Shown: positions 20,064 to 28,813, counted from the stretch's first letter. The stretch is DNA of 41,077 nucleotides from Bacteroidota bacterium (GCA_018831055.1 JAHJRE010000145.1:1-41077), one strand, 5' to 3'. Numbers and translations: made by a program. Notes: generated by a model not told the origin, from the letters alone.

Positions 20064-21056
20064 ATGATGGAAACTGATATTAAACAACTGAACGAACGCA
20101 TCGAAAAGGAGAGTGCATTTGTTGACATAATCAACATGGAGATGCACAAGGTCATCGTTGGGCAGAAACAAATGGTGGAAAGGCTGATGATCGGGATGCT
20201 TTCAAACGGGCATATATTGCTGGAAGGGGTACCCGGACTGGCAAAGACCCTTGCGATCAAGTCGCTGGCAAACACCATTGATGCACGTTTCAGCCGGATC
20301 CAGTTCACACCCGACCTGTTACCGGCCGACCTTATCGGAACGCTGATCTACAGCCAGAAAAAAGAAGAATTTATTGTGCGCCGGGGACCAATCTTCGCAA
20401 ACTTCATCCTGGCAGATGAAATAAACCGCTCCCCGGCTAAGGTACAGAGTGCCCTTCTGGAAGCCATGCAGGAAAGACAGGTCACCATCGGAGACCAAAC
20501 CTACCCGCTTGAAGAACCCTTCCTGGTTCTGGCTACTCAAAACCCCATTGAACAGGAAGGTACCTATCCCCTGCCCGAAGCACAGGTCGACCGTTTTATG
20601 CTTAAAGTCGTGATCGGTTACCCGAATAAAGAAGAAGAAAAGCGTATCCTGCGCCAGAACATCACCGGCAATTTCCCCGAAACAAGCAAAATCCTTAAAC
20701 CGGAAGACATCATCAAGGCTCGTGACATCGTACGGCAGGTTTACCTGGATGAAAAAATAGAAAACTATATCACCGATATCGTGTTTTCCTCACGTTACCC
20801 GGCCGAATACAAACTTAAAAACTTTGAGCCACTCATCCAGTACGGCGCATCACCCCGAGCTAGTATCAACCTGGCGCTGGCAGCCAAAGCCTTCGCTTTC
20901 ATCCGTCGCCGCGGCTATGTGATTCCCGAGGATGTCAGAGCCATCGCACATGACGTGATGAGACACCGCATTGGCCTCACTTATGAAGCAGAAGCAGAAA
21001 ACATAACCACAGAAGAAATTATTAGTGAGATACTTAATACGGTGGAGGTGCCATAA
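20064..21056 (+). CDS. moxR: MoxR-family AAA+ ATPase
   Basis: A 330-residue AAA+ ATPase, starting at ATG 20064; an in-frame ATG at 20004 would add 20 residues that do not resemble the family. Walker A is GVPGLAKT (55-62), Walker B ILADEIN (115-121), sensor 1 ATQNP (157-161), and the MoxR-type [15 protein letters not shown] and C-terminal lid follow. MoxR ATPases act as chaperones that mature or activate partner vWA proteins. Here it heads an operon with five vWA or Ig-like partners (DUF58, BatA, BatB, BatD), the expected clients. Confidence 0.93.
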   Translation: MMETDIKQLNERIEKESAFVDIINMEMHKVIVGQKQMVERLMIGMLSNGHILLEGVPGLAKTLAIKSLANTIDARFSRIQFTPDLLPADLIGTLIYSQKKEEFIVRRGPIFANFILADEINRSPAKVQSALLEAMQERQVTIGDQTYPLEEPFLVLATQNPIEQEGTYPLPEAQVDRFMLKVVIGYPNKEEEKRILRQNITGNFPETSKILKPEDIIKARDIVRQVYLDEKIENYITDIVFSSRYPAEYKLKNFEPLIQYGASPRASINLALAAKAFAFIRRRGYVIPEDVRAIAHDVMRHRIGLTYEAEAENITTEEIISEILNTVEVP

Positions 21057-21072
21057 GGGGGAATTGGTTACT

Positions 21073-21156
21073 GGGGTGTGGGAGCTGGGAGCTGGGAGCT
21101 GGGGGCTGGGGACTGGGAGTTGGGGACTGGGAGCTGGGGACTGGGAGTTGGGGACT
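21073..21156 (+). repeat. Tandem heptanucleotide array GGG(A/G)(G/A)(C/T)T x12
   Basis: Twelve consecutive 7-base units with no spacing error: GGGGTGT, then eleven variants such as GGGAGCT, GGGGACT and GGGAGTT, ending in a partial GGGA. Every unit begins with at least three G, giving thirteen G-runs in about 87 bases and strong G-quadruplex potential in the non-template strand and RNA. It fills the gap between moxR and the DUF58 gene. Seven is not a multiple of three, so this is not a coding repeat. Confidence 0.95.
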
Positions 21157-21237
21157 GGGAAAAGGAAAAAAGATATATTGATTTGAGTTAGAAGTAATGA
21201 GAGTTAAGACCTGAAACAAGAAGCCTAAATCATGCAA

Positions 21238-21292
21238 CCCAGCCCCCAGCAACCCAGCCCCCAGCAACCCAGAACCCAGTAACCCAGAACCC
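21238..21292 (+). repeat. C-rich 15-bp repeat array, inverted partner of the heptamer array
   Basis: A 15-base unit CCCAG(C/A)(C/A)CCCAG(C/T)AA occurs three times in tandem (21238, 21253, 21268) plus a partial fourth. It is made of alternating 7- and 8-base CCCAG units. It is complementary in part to the G-rich array: GGTTACTGGG at 21066-21075 has an exact inverted copy CCCAGTAACC at 21275-21284. The two arrays could pair over a loop of about 75 bases, ending 34 bases before the DUF58 start. Confidence 0.9.
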
Positions 21293-21326
21293 TGATATTA
21301 TAAAACAGGCAATTTTAATCGAAGCG

Positions 21327-22202
21327 ATGGAAACTACCGATATAATCAAGAAAGTCAGAAAAATTGAGATCAAGACCCGGGGGTTATCGAATCAGATCTT
21401 CTCGGGACAATACCATAGTGCCTTCAAAGGCAGAGGGATGGCTTTCAGTGAGGTCCGGGAGTATCAGTACGGCGATGACATCCGGAATATCGACTGGAAC
21501 GTCACGGCCAGATTTAATCACCCATATGTGAAAATCTTTGATGAAGAAAGGGAACTGACGGTGATGCTGCTGATAGACGTAAGTGGATCCAACGAGTTTG
21601 GAACACAAAAGCAGCTTAAAGAGGAGCAAATGACCGAAATCGCCGCTGTAATTGCATTTTCGGCTATCCATAACAACGACAAGGTAGGTGTGATCTTCTT
21701 CAGCGACCGCATAGAAAAATTTATCCCCCCTAAAAAAGGAACCACTCATATTCTGAGAATCATTCGCGAACTTATCGATTTCAAGCCGGTTAGCCAGAAA
21801 ACAAACATTTCCGAAGCATTACGCTTTCTTACCAATGCCTTGAAAAAGAAATGCACGGCGTTCGTGATCTCCGATTTTATCGACAAAGGATTCGACGACG
21901 CCATCAAAATTGCCGGCAATAAACACGATCTGGTTGCCCTCAGGATCTATGACCGCAGGGAAATGGCCATGCCAAACATAGGCCTGGTGCAGGTTTACTC
22001 CAAGGAAGACAGCCGAAGGATCTGGGTTGACACCTCCAGTCCTTCCAATCGTAAAGCATATTCCGCCTGGTGGAAGGATCATGAAAAATACCTGAATAAC
22101 CTTTTCCTGAGAAGTGGTGTTGATCAGGCCATGATAAGCACTGAGGAGGATTATGTTAAACCTCTTATGAATTTGTTCAAACGGAGAGAAGCGAGATTTT
22201 AG
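21327..22202 (+). CDS. DUF58 / von Willebrand-like protein of the bat operon
   Basis: A 291-residue soluble protein. The DUF58 signature GRGMAFSEVREYQYGDD followed by IRNIDWNVTAR (about residues 37-65) leads into a vWA-like fold with a metal-site motif LLIDVSGSNEFG (about 82-93). There is no signal peptide or membrane helix. DUF58 proteins are nearly always encoded next to moxR and are thought to be its direct partners. The stop is followed two bases later by the next gene. Confidence 0.92.
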   Translation: METTDIIKKVRKIEIKTRGLSNQIFSGQYHSAFKGRGMAFSEVREYQYGDDIRNIDWNVTARFNHPYVKIFDEERELTVMLLIDVSGSNEFGTQKQLKEEQMTEIAAVIAFSAIHNNDKVGVIFFSDRIEKFIPPKKGTTHILRIIRELIDFKPVSQKTNISEALRFLTNALKKKCTAFVISDFIDKGFDDAIKIAGNKHDLVALRIYDRREMAMPNIGLVQVYSKEDSRRIWVDTSSPSNRKAYSAWWKDHEKYLNNLFLRSGVDQAMISTEEDYVKPLMNLFKRREARF

Positions 22203-22204
22203 CC

Positions 22205-23200
22205 ATGGATTCACTGAAAGTAATAATCCCGATACTATTGATACTGGTCTCCTTTACCGGCCGGTCACAGACACCTGTCGTCAGCACCAGGCTCGATACA
22301 AACGATATCCTGATCGGTGACCAGACCGGATTGCTGATAACAGCGTCGTTTCCCAAAAATATGCGTTTGGCCTGGCCTGTTTTCCAGGATACGCTTTCCG
22401 GGAACATAGAAGTCATTAAAATAGAACCTGCCGATACCGCTAACGATAAAAGTGGAAATTTAACCAGGGTCTCCCAAAGGTTGATCATCACTTCCTTCGA
22501 CTCGGGTTATCATAAAATACCTCCATTATCCTTCCTTTATGCTCAGGAAGGAGATACTTCCATACAATACGTGTCAACGTTTCCTTTATACCTGAAAGTT
22601 AATACGGTTGAGGTCGACACAACAGCGGCCATCAAACCCATCAAAGCACCGCTGGGGGCACCGCTTACCTTTCGGGAGGTCTTCCCATGGATAATTGGCG
22701 CATTGCTGATTACCCTGGCAGCCTGGTTTATATATTATTATTTCAGGAAACGAAAAAAACACCAACCGCTGTTTGCACCCAGACTAAAGCCAACCCGTCC
22801 TGCCCATGAGCTTGCCCTCGAAGGACTTGAGAAACTAAGGCACAGGAAACTATGGCAAAGCGGGAAAACCAAGGAATATTACACTGAGATGACCGATATC
22901 GTCAGGGATTATATAGAGAACAGATTCAACGTCAGGGCAGTGGAGATGACAACCGATGAAATACTGGATGGCTTGAAAGAACAGAACATCAATAATGATG
23001 CTTTTGACAAACTCAGACAAACACTCATCCTGGCCGACCTGGTGAAGTTTGCCAAGGAACAGCCTCTACCGCTGGAGAACGACCTTACACTGAACAACAG
23101 CATTGATTTTGTAAGGGAAACCATCCTGAAAATTACGGAAACCGCTGGAACGGGTGAAGATACCCAGGAAGAAACCTTTAAACAAGAGGACCATGTTTAG
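22205..23200 (+). CDS. Signal-peptide, single-TM protein, BatD-like small version
   Basis: A 331-residue protein with a signal peptide (about 1-21), a beta-rich periplasmic domain with an NDILIGDQTGLLITASF start like the Ig-type domains of BatD (about 25-135), one membrane helix (about 160-180) and a basic cytosolic tail of about 150 residues. The tail pattern (LEKLRHRKLWQSGKTKEYYTEM, then VRDYIENRFNVRAVEMTTDEIL) resembles the tail of BatD in this operon (EFYTEISRALWGYLSNKFNIP). Function is unknown; it is probably a membrane partner of the vWA proteins. The 3' end overlaps batA by eight bases. Confidence 0.85.
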   Translation: MDSLKVIIPILLILVSFTGRSQTPVVSTRLDTNDILIGDQTGLLITASFPKNMRLAWPVFQDTLSGNIEVIKIEPADTANDKSGNLTRVSQRLIITSFDSGYHKIPPLSFLYAQEGDTSIQYVSTFPLYLKVNTVEVDTTAAIKPIKAPLGAPLTFREVFPWIIGALLITLAAWFIYYYFRKRKKHQPLFAPRLKPTRPAHELALEGLEKLRHRKLWQSGKTKEYYTEMTDIVRDYIENRFNVRAVEMTTDEILDGLKEQNINNDAFDKLRQTLILADLVKFAKEQPLPLENDLTLNNSIDFVRETILKITETAGTGEDTQEETFKQEDHV

Positions 23201-24188
23201 CAACATAACCTTTGAAGATCCGGGATTCCTTTATCTCCTGCTGGTTCTGCCTGCCATGGGAGCATGGTATTGGTATAAGCTCAAAAAGAACCATGCTGCA
23301 GTCCAGATTTCCAGTACCGGCAGTTTCTCCGGAAAGCGCCGTACCCTTCGCCAAAACATGATCCATGTATTGTTTGCGTTCAGATTACTGGCCATCGGAC
23401 TGCTGATCCTGGTCATGGCAAGACCCCAGTCAAGCCTGAGCCGTCAGGATGTCACCATCGAAGGGATTGATATCGTTATGGCACTTGACGTTTCCGGCAG
23501 CATGCTCGCTCAGGACCTGAAACCCGACAGGCTGGAGGCTGCCAAATCAGTCATCATGGATTTCATCGGAGGACGGCCGGATGACAGGATAGGACTGGTA
23601 ATTTTCAGCGGGGAAACCTTTACTCAGGCCCCGCTGACAACCGATCACAGAATCATACAGAATCTGTTTAAAGATATTAAAAGCGGAATGATAGAAGATG
23701 GAACTGCCATCGGCGACGGACTTGCAACCTCTGTCAACCGGCTGAAAGACAGCGAAGCCATAAGCAAAGTAATCATCCTGGTGACCGATGGGGTGAATAA
23801 TGCCGGATCACTCGATCCACTCTCCTCAGCCGAAATTGCAAAGCTATACGGGATCCGTATCTATACGGTAGGCGTGGGAACCAAAGGAATGGCACCTTAT
23901 CCTGTGCAAACCCCTTTCGGCATCCAGTACCAGAATATGGAGGTAAACATCGATGAAGAACTGCTCCAGGAAGTGGCAGAAATGACTGAAGGAAGATATT
24001 TCCGGGCGACTACAAACCGGAAACTTGAAGAAATTTACCAGGAAATCGACCAAATGGAGAAATCCAAAATCGATGTTACGGAATTCCGTAAGAAAAACGA
24101 GGAATTCCTGCCACTGGCCCTCCTGGCTATGGCATTGATCATCCTGGAAATATTATTAAGAAACACTATATTTAAAACATTGCCATAA
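23193..24188 (+). CDS. batA: BatA, membrane vWA protein
   Basis: A 331-residue protein starting at ATG 23193; the upstream in-frame GTG at 23154 would add 13 residues inside the previous gene and is not favoured. Two N-terminal membrane helices (about 8-28 and 56-76), a vWA domain with MIDAS residues Asp99, Ser101, Ser103 (LDVSGSM), and a C-terminal membrane helix (about 305-325). BatA and BatB are the paired vWA subunits of the Bat (Bacteroides aerotolerance) system. The reading frame overlaps the previous stop by eight bases, which suggests coupled translation. Confidence 0.93.
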   Translation: MFSNITFEDPGFLYLLLVLPAMGAWYWYKLKKNHAAVQISSTGSFSGKRRTLRQNMIHVLFAFRLLAIGLLILVMARPQSSLSRQDVTIEGIDIVMALDVSGSMLAQDLKPDRLEAAKSVIMDFIGGRPDDRIGLVIFSGETFTQAPLTTDHRIIQNLFKDIKSGMIEDGTAIGDGLATSVNRLKDSEAISKVIILVTDGVNNAGSLDPLSSAEIAKLYGIRIYTVGVGTKGMAPYPVQTPFGIQYQNMEVNIDEELLQEVAEMTEGRYFRATTNRKLEEIYQEIDQMEKSKIDVTEFRKKNEEFLPLALLAMALIILEILLRNTIFKTLP

Positions 24189-24192
24189 GAAC

Positions 24193-25236
24193 ATGATCAG
24201 GTTTGAACATACGGAATATTTGTACCTCTTGCTGCTGATCCCGGTTTTTGCCGTCATCTTCGCTTTGATGATGTACTGGAAAAAACAGGCGCTGAAACGC
24301 TTTGGCAATCCTGACCTGCTGACCAGACTAATGCCCGATGCTGTGCATGGCAGGCATTATCTGAAATTCATCATCCTGATGATCGCATTTGGCTTTCTGG
24401 TTTTAGGTATTGCCAACCCCCAGACCGGATCCAGGCTGGAAAAGATCAAGAGGAAAGGCATTGACATAATGATTGCATTAGACGTTTCCAACAGTATGCT
24501 TGCCCAGGATATCAGGCCCGACAGGCTCAGCAGGGCCAAACAAGCCATCGGCCGTCTCATCGATAAACTGGACGGAGACAGGATAGGTATCATTGTATTT
24601 GCAGGAAACGCTTACATGCAATTACCCATTACTACCGATTATGCAGCAGCCAAGTTATTCCTTTCGACCATAAACACCGAGATCGTACCATCACAGGGTA
24701 CAGCTATAGGTGAAGCACTCCGCCTGGCAACCGGAGCTTTCAGCACCGACGACAAGCATAACAAAGCCATCATCGTGATCACCGACGGGGAAAACCACGA
24801 AGGCGACGCTGTGGAAGAAGCCTCGGAAGCATCCGCCCTCGGTATCAGGGTATTCACCATTGGTATGGGATTACCCGAGGGTGCCCCCATACCCGTCTAC
24901 AATGCCCAGGGTGACCGCGTAGGATATAAAAAAGACCGCGACGGACAAACCATCGTGACACGTCTGAACGTTGATATGCTCCGGCAGATAGCCTCAGCAG
25001 GCGACGGCATCTACGTCAATGCAACCAATTCGAACACCGGATTGGATGATGTGCTTGATGAAATAAACCGGATGGAAAAAACAGAACTGGAAACAAGGAT
25101 GTTCGCTGACTATGAAGACCAGTTCCAGTATTTCATCGGTATCGCCCTCATACTCTTTCTTGCAGAATTCTTAATCCTGGAAAGAAAGGGTCGATGGGCA
25201 AGAAAATTCAGGATATTTGAAACGAAAAAGGCATGA
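24193..25236 (+). CDS. batB: BatB, membrane vWA protein
   Basis: A 347-residue paralogue of BatA with the same plan: membrane helices about 9-28 and 56-74, vWA domain with MIDAS Asp97, Ser99, Ser101 (LDVSNSM), and a C-terminal helix (about 312-330). Shared segments with BatA such as LAQDxxPDRL and GTAIGxxL show they arose by duplication. The vWA domains probably face the periplasm or cytosol as a metal-dependent interaction module. Stop and batC start overlap as ATGA. Confidence 0.93.
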   Translation: MIRFEHTEYLYLLLLIPVFAVIFALMMYWKKQALKRFGNPDLLTRLMPDAVHGRHYLKFIILMIAFGFLVLGIANPQTGSRLEKIKRKGIDIMIALDVSNSMLAQDIRPDRLSRAKQAIGRLIDKLDGDRIGIIVFAGNAYMQLPITTDYAAAKLFLSTINTEIVPSQGTAIGEALRLATGAFSTDDKHNKAIIVITDGENHEGDAVEEASEASALGIRVFTIGMGLPEGAPIPVYNAQGDRVGYKKDRDGQTIVTRLNVDMLRQIASAGDGIYVNATNSNTGLDDVLDEINRMEKTELETRMFADYEDQFQYFIGIALILFLAEFLILERKGRWARKFRIFETKKA

Positions 25237-26033
25237 AAACAATACTAAACACCGGAATTTTGCTGGCCGTGTTCATTGGTATCATGGCCTTACCTTCATT
25301 TGGACAAAGCGAGGAAAAACTGATCCGCAAAGGTAACCGGGCATACAAGGATGGCAATTTCCAGGAAGCCGGAATAGACTACCTCAAAGCTGTCCAAAAG
25401 GAAAATGCCACGCACCGGGGACTTTACAACCTGGGTAATGTTACCTATGAACAAAACGAATTTGGTGGAGCCACCGCCATTTACGATTCCGTGCTCACAT
25501 TTAACCTGCAGGAGGAGGTAAAAGCCAAGACCTTCTATAATATGGGTAATTCTTTACTCAGGCTGGCCCAGGACAGTGCGGCTATTGCCGGACAGGCTCT
25601 CCCCGCCAGCATTGAATCCTATAAAAATGCTCTCAGGCTGAATCCAGACGATTTTGATGCTAAATATAATCTTGCCTATGCCCAAAAACTCCTGAAAGAT
25701 CAACAACAACAAAATCAGCAGCAGGATCAACAGGATCAGCAAAAGGACCAGCAACAGGACCAGCAACAGGACCAGCAGCAGGATCAGCAGCAACAAGATC
25801 AGCAGCAACAGGATCAGCAGCAACAGGATCAGCAGCAACAGGATCAGCAGCAACAGGATCAGCAACAACAAGGTCAACAGCAGCAAGGACAACCACAACC
25901 CAAGCAAATCTCAAAGGAAGATGCGGAACGAATGTTGCAGGCATTGAAGAACGACGAAAAAAAAACCATGGAAAAGTTGCAGAAAGTAAAGGCCACACAG
26001 GCAAGAAGCGTTAAATCGGAAAAAGATTGGTAG
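25233..26033 (+). CDS. batC: BatC, TPR protein with long Gln/Asp tract
   Basis: A 266-residue exported protein: signal peptide (about 1-25), TPR repeats (about 30-150, motifs such as YNLGNVTYEQNEFGGA and FYNMGNSLLRLAQD), then a low-complexity tract (156-225) of DQQQQ-type repeats, and a short charged C-terminal helix (about 227-266). TPR domains mediate protein binding, presumably to BatA/BatB/BatD. The Gln/Asp tract is encoded by 15-base tandem repeats, so its length may vary between strains. Start overlaps batB by four bases. Confidence 0.92.
   Translation: MKTILNTGILLAVFIGIMALPSFGQSEEKLIRKGNRAYKDGNFQEAGIDYLKAVQKENATHRGLYNLGNVTYEQNEFGGATAIYDSVLTFNLQEEVKAKTFYNMGNSLLRLAQDSAAIAGQALPASIESYKNALRLNPDDFDAKYNLAYAQKLLKDQQQQNQQQDQQDQQKDQQQDQQQDQQQDQQQQDQQQQDQQQQDQQQQDQQQQDQQQQGQQQQGQPQPKQISKEDAERMLQALKNDEKKTMEKLQKVKATQARSVKSEKDW
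25698..25907 (+). repeat. 15-bp tandem repeats coding Asp-Gln4 in batC
   Basis: The core unit is GATCAGCAGCAACAG, found in four exact consecutive copies (25797, 25812, 25827, 25842) flanked by variants at 25782, 25857 and 25872, and by 9- to 12-base DQQ/DQQQ units upstream. Near-identity at synonymous sites indicates recent expansion by slippage or unequal recombination. The frame is preserved because the unit is a multiple of three. Confidence 0.95.
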
Positions 26034-26071
26034 GAAACAAAAACATAAGGTAAATTCGGGGGATCAAAACC

Positions 26072-27943
26072 ATGCTGAAAAAAATTTTCATCACCGGAAT
26101 TATAACACTGTTATTCACAAGTTTCCCTGCCTTTGCTCAGGATGTTCAATTCAGGGCAAACGCAAAGGAGCAGGTTAGCACCGGAGAACGGTTCCAGGTG
26201 GTATATTCGGTGAATGCTCAGGGCAAAGGTTTTGCACAACCTGATTTTGAGAGTTTCCGCGTTCTGACAGGTCCCAATGTGTCTACCAGCCAGAATTACC
26301 AGATCATCAACGGAAAGATGTCGCAATCGGTCAATGTAAGCTATTCTTTTATCCTGCAGGCAACTCAGGAAGGCACATTTGATATCCCGCCCGCGGTCAT
26401 CTCCATTGACGGGAAGGAATATAAATCCAATCCGCTGAAGATAACTGTTGTTAAAAGTGTATCATCACAAGCACCGGCTACGCAGAGTGGAAGCCCGTCC
26501 TCTACCCGCCAAACTCCTGCCGGACAGCAAGACATGCCGGAAGAAGATGACATTTTCATACGGGCTTATGCTAACAAAACCAACCCCTATCAGGGAGAAC
26601 AGATTATCGTCACATATAAAATTTATACTACCACACAGATATCCGACATACAGCCCGAGAAAGCACCCAGCTTCCAGGGTTTTTGGTACAAAAGCCTGAA
26701 AGAAGATAACCGGCAGATCACAACGTATTCAGAATATGTCAACAACAGGGAATACACGGTGGGCGAATATGCCGCATACGCTATGTTCCCCCAAAAGGCA
26801 GGAGAACTGAAAATAGAACCGGTTATTCTGAATTGTGTAGCAAAAATTCGCAAGCCCGGAGCCAGAAGGGTCAGAGATCCTTTCTTCGACAGTTTCTTCG
26901 ACGATCCATTCTTCAACATGCAATATCAGAACGTGGAAGTGGCGCTGGAATCCAACCCACTTACCATAAATGTAAAACCTTTGCCTTCTGCCGGTAAGCC
27001 TGCCGGGTTTAACGGCGCAGTAGGCAGTTTCCGGATTGACGCTTCAGCAGACAAAACCAGCGTTCAGACCAACGAACCCATCACCTTGAAATACACTATA
27101 AGCGGTAAGGGAAACCTGGAACTGATCAACAACCTCAGCATCTCTTTCCCACCCGACATTGAAAGCTACGAACCAAGGATCCTTAACAATATCCGGACCT
27201 CTTCCTCGGGAATGTCGGGCTCACGCACTTTTGAGTATCTTTTAATCCCCAGGAGAGCGGGTACATTTACTATACCATCTGTTGAATTTTCATGGTTCGA
27301 CCTGGAAAGCCAAAGCTACAAGACTGGCACAACCCCCGAATACACAATCGAGGTGAGCAAAGGCAGCGGTAATGAAGGTGAAATTGTTTACAGTGGAGTA
27401 GCGCAGTCGGATATCCAATATATCGGCAGCGACATCAGGCATATTAAAAGTTTGCCCTTTACCATTTACACTACAGGATATCTTGTTTTCGGCAGCACAT
27501 TGTTCATCGTGTTGCTTATAGCCCCCATTCTGCTATTTATCCTTGTACTTGTTATATGGCGCAGAAGAATCAGACTTCAGCAAAACACAGCCCTCCTGAA
27601 AAACAGAAAAGCTACACGTGTTGCCAGGAAAAACCTGAAAAATGCACACGAGTTCATGAAGAAAAACCAGGAGAAAGAGTTCTACACCGAGATATCCAGG
27701 GCACTTTGGGGGTACCTGAGCAATAAATTCAACATTCCATTATCGGAACTGTCAATGGAGAATGTGCAGCAGAAACTGTCAGCCCGAAAGACAGGCAGCG
27801 ACACGATTAACGCTTTTACTGCCACGCTGGAGCACACTGAATATGCACGCTTTGCTCCGGGTGATGCGGGTTCGCGTATGAATGAAATTTACGGCGAAGC
27901 CCTCGACATTATTACCAGAATTGAAAAGGAACTGAAGAAATAA
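26072..27943 (+). CDS. batD: BatD, large periplasmic Ig-like membrane protein
   Basis: A 623-residue protein with a signal peptide ending FPAFA (about 1-22), several Ig-like beta domains in the periplasm (first opening FRANAKEQVSTGERFQVVYSV; a Ser/Thr/Pro linker at about 130-150), one membrane helix (about 470-493) and a basic cytosolic tail with helices (about 500-623). It matches the BatD 'oxygen tolerance' family. It likely organises the periplasmic side of the BatA/B complex. It begins 38 bases after batC. Confidence 0.92.
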   Translation: MLKKIFITGIITLLFTSFPAFAQDVQFRANAKEQVSTGERFQVVYSVNAQGKGFAQPDFESFRVLTGPNVSTSQNYQIINGKMSQSVNVSYSFILQATQEGTFDIPPAVISIDGKEYKSNPLKITVVKSVSSQAPATQSGSPSSTRQTPAGQQDMPEEDDIFIRAYANKTNPYQGEQIIVTYKIYTTTQISDIQPEKAPSFQGFWYKSLKEDNRQITTYSEYVNNREYTVGEYAAYAMFPQKAGELKIEPVILNCVAKIRKPGARRVRDPFFDSFFDDPFFNMQYQNVEVALESNPLTINVKPLPSAGKPAGFNGAVGSFRIDASADKTSVQTNEPITLKYTISGKGNLELINNLSISFPPDIESYEPRILNNIRTSSSGMSGSRTFEYLLIPRRAGTFTIPSVEFSWFDLESQSYKTGTTPEYTIEVSKGSGNEGEIVYSGVAQSDIQYIGSDIRHIKSLPFTIYTTGYLVFGSTLFIVLLIAPILLFILVLVIWRRRIRLQQNTALLKNRKATRVARKNLKNAHEFMKKNQEKEFYTEISRALWGYLSNKFNIPLSELSMENVQQKLSARKTGSDTINAFTATLEHTEYARFAPGDAGSRMNEIYGEALDIITRIEKELKK

Positions 27944-27955
27944 GGAGAAAGAACC

Positions 27956-28714
27956 ATGAAACCGATGATCATTCTTATTGTACTCATAGCTTCCTGGAAT
28001 CTGACACTAGGGCAACCGGTCAATACACAGTTAATCACCGAGGCAGAAAACGCATACAACCAGGGCAACTACCAAGAGGCTATCGATATCTACCAAGGGA
28101 TACTTGATTCAGGTTACTTTTCACCGGAACTCTATTATAATATGGGTAATGCCAGTTTCAAGGCAGGAAATATCCCCAATGCCATCCTTTATTTTGAAAA
28201 AGCACTGAAGCTTGATCCCGGGAACAAGGACATACAATTCAACCTTAACATTGCAAACAGCAGAATAGTTGACAAAATTGAAAATGTACCCGAGTTATTC
28301 TATGTCGAATGGTGGAAAGCAGCACGCAATCTTCTCACTCCCAATGCCTGGGCATGGTTGACGGTGGTTTTGTTTACACTGATATTTGTTATGGCCATAT
28401 CATTTATGATAAGCAGAAGTGTTTCCGTTAGAAGAACATCTTTCTGGGCCGGAATCATTTTCATCATTCTGTTTCTCTTCGGAATGCTCTTTTCCTGGCA
28501 GGAATATAAGGAATTTCATAACAGAGAGCATGCCATAATATTTACACCTACGGTAACTGTAAAATCGTCACCCTCCGGTAACAGTGTCGATCTCTTCGTT
28601 ATCCATGAAGGGACTAAGGTTCGGATTATTGATCAGGTAGAGGGCTGGTACGAGATCCGGATCGCCAATGGAAGCGAAGGATGGCTTCCGGCATCGGCAA
28701 TGGAATTGATTTGA
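27956..28714 (+). CDS. batE: BatE, TPR and SH3-like membrane protein
   Basis: A 252-residue protein: signal peptide (about 1-19), three TPR-like units (about 24-100; the second contains YYNMGNASFKAGN), two membrane helices (about 131-153 and 162-181) and a C-terminal SH3-type domain (about 193-250, ending EGWYEIRIANGSEGWLPASAMEL). The order TPR-TM-TM-SH3 matches BatE. The SH3 domain may bind peptidoglycan or a peptide. It is the last gene of the operon; no clear terminator hairpin follows. Confidence 0.92.
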   Translation: MKPMIILIVLIASWNLTLGQPVNTQLITEAENAYNQGNYQEAIDIYQGILDSGYFSPELYYNMGNASFKAGNIPNAILYFEKALKLDPGNKDIQFNLNIANSRIVDKIENVPELFYVEWWKAARNLLTPNAWAWLTVVLFTLIFVMAISFMISRSVSVRRTSFWAGIIFIILFLFGMLFSWQEYKEFHNREHAIIFTPTVTVKSSPSGNSVDLFVIHEGTKVRIIDQVEGWYEIRIANGSEGWLPASAMELI

Positions 28715-28744
28715 ATTTGTGAGACGACTACCCTTCCAAACCAG

Positions 28745-28774
28745 CCGTTAACTGATCATTAAGGGCCGTTAACT
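28745..28774 (+). promoter_or_regulatory. Two CCGTTAACT sites 21 bp apart
   Basis: Identical nonamers at 28745-28753 and 28766-28774, spaced exactly two helical turns and ending nine bases before the -33 element of the next promoter. The arrangement is what a dimeric activator would need. The geometry resembles LytTR-type direct repeats, but the match is imperfect and no LytTR gene is in the window. Confidence 0.45.
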
Positions 28775-28783
28775 TATTTCAGC

Positions 28784-28813
28784 TTGAATTTTTTTTTAAA
28801 TCTTTTATCTTTG
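28784..28813 (+). promoter_or_regulatory. Bacteroidota-type promoter before the T9SS cargo genes
   Basis: TTG (28784-28786), a 19-base spacer and TATCTTTG (28806-28813), a perfect -7 box. It implies a 5' leader of about 140 bases before the ATG at 28963. The leader is AT-rich and contains TTAACA twice in direct repeat (28903, 28914) and once inverted (28934). Confidence 0.75.

Noticed and set aside
21034-21267. A 77-residue minus-strand ORF rich in Pro and Ser across the G-rich array
   Set aside because: The composition follows directly from reading the heptamer repeat; there is no conserved domain or promoter, and it overlaps the moxR 3' end.
21073-21292. Possible insertion sequence with inverted ends between moxR and DUF58
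   Set aside because: There is no transposase ORF and the arms are simple tandem repeats with different periods (7 and 15), not precise terminal inverted repeats with target duplication.
25554-25907. A 117-residue minus-strand ORF of almost pure leucine/isoleucine
   Set aside because: It is the antisense of the batC CAG/CAA repeats and is explained by the Gln/Asp tract.
25698-25907. Possible CRISPR array because of regular repeats
   Set aside because: The units are contiguous, without spacers, and lie in frame within batC.
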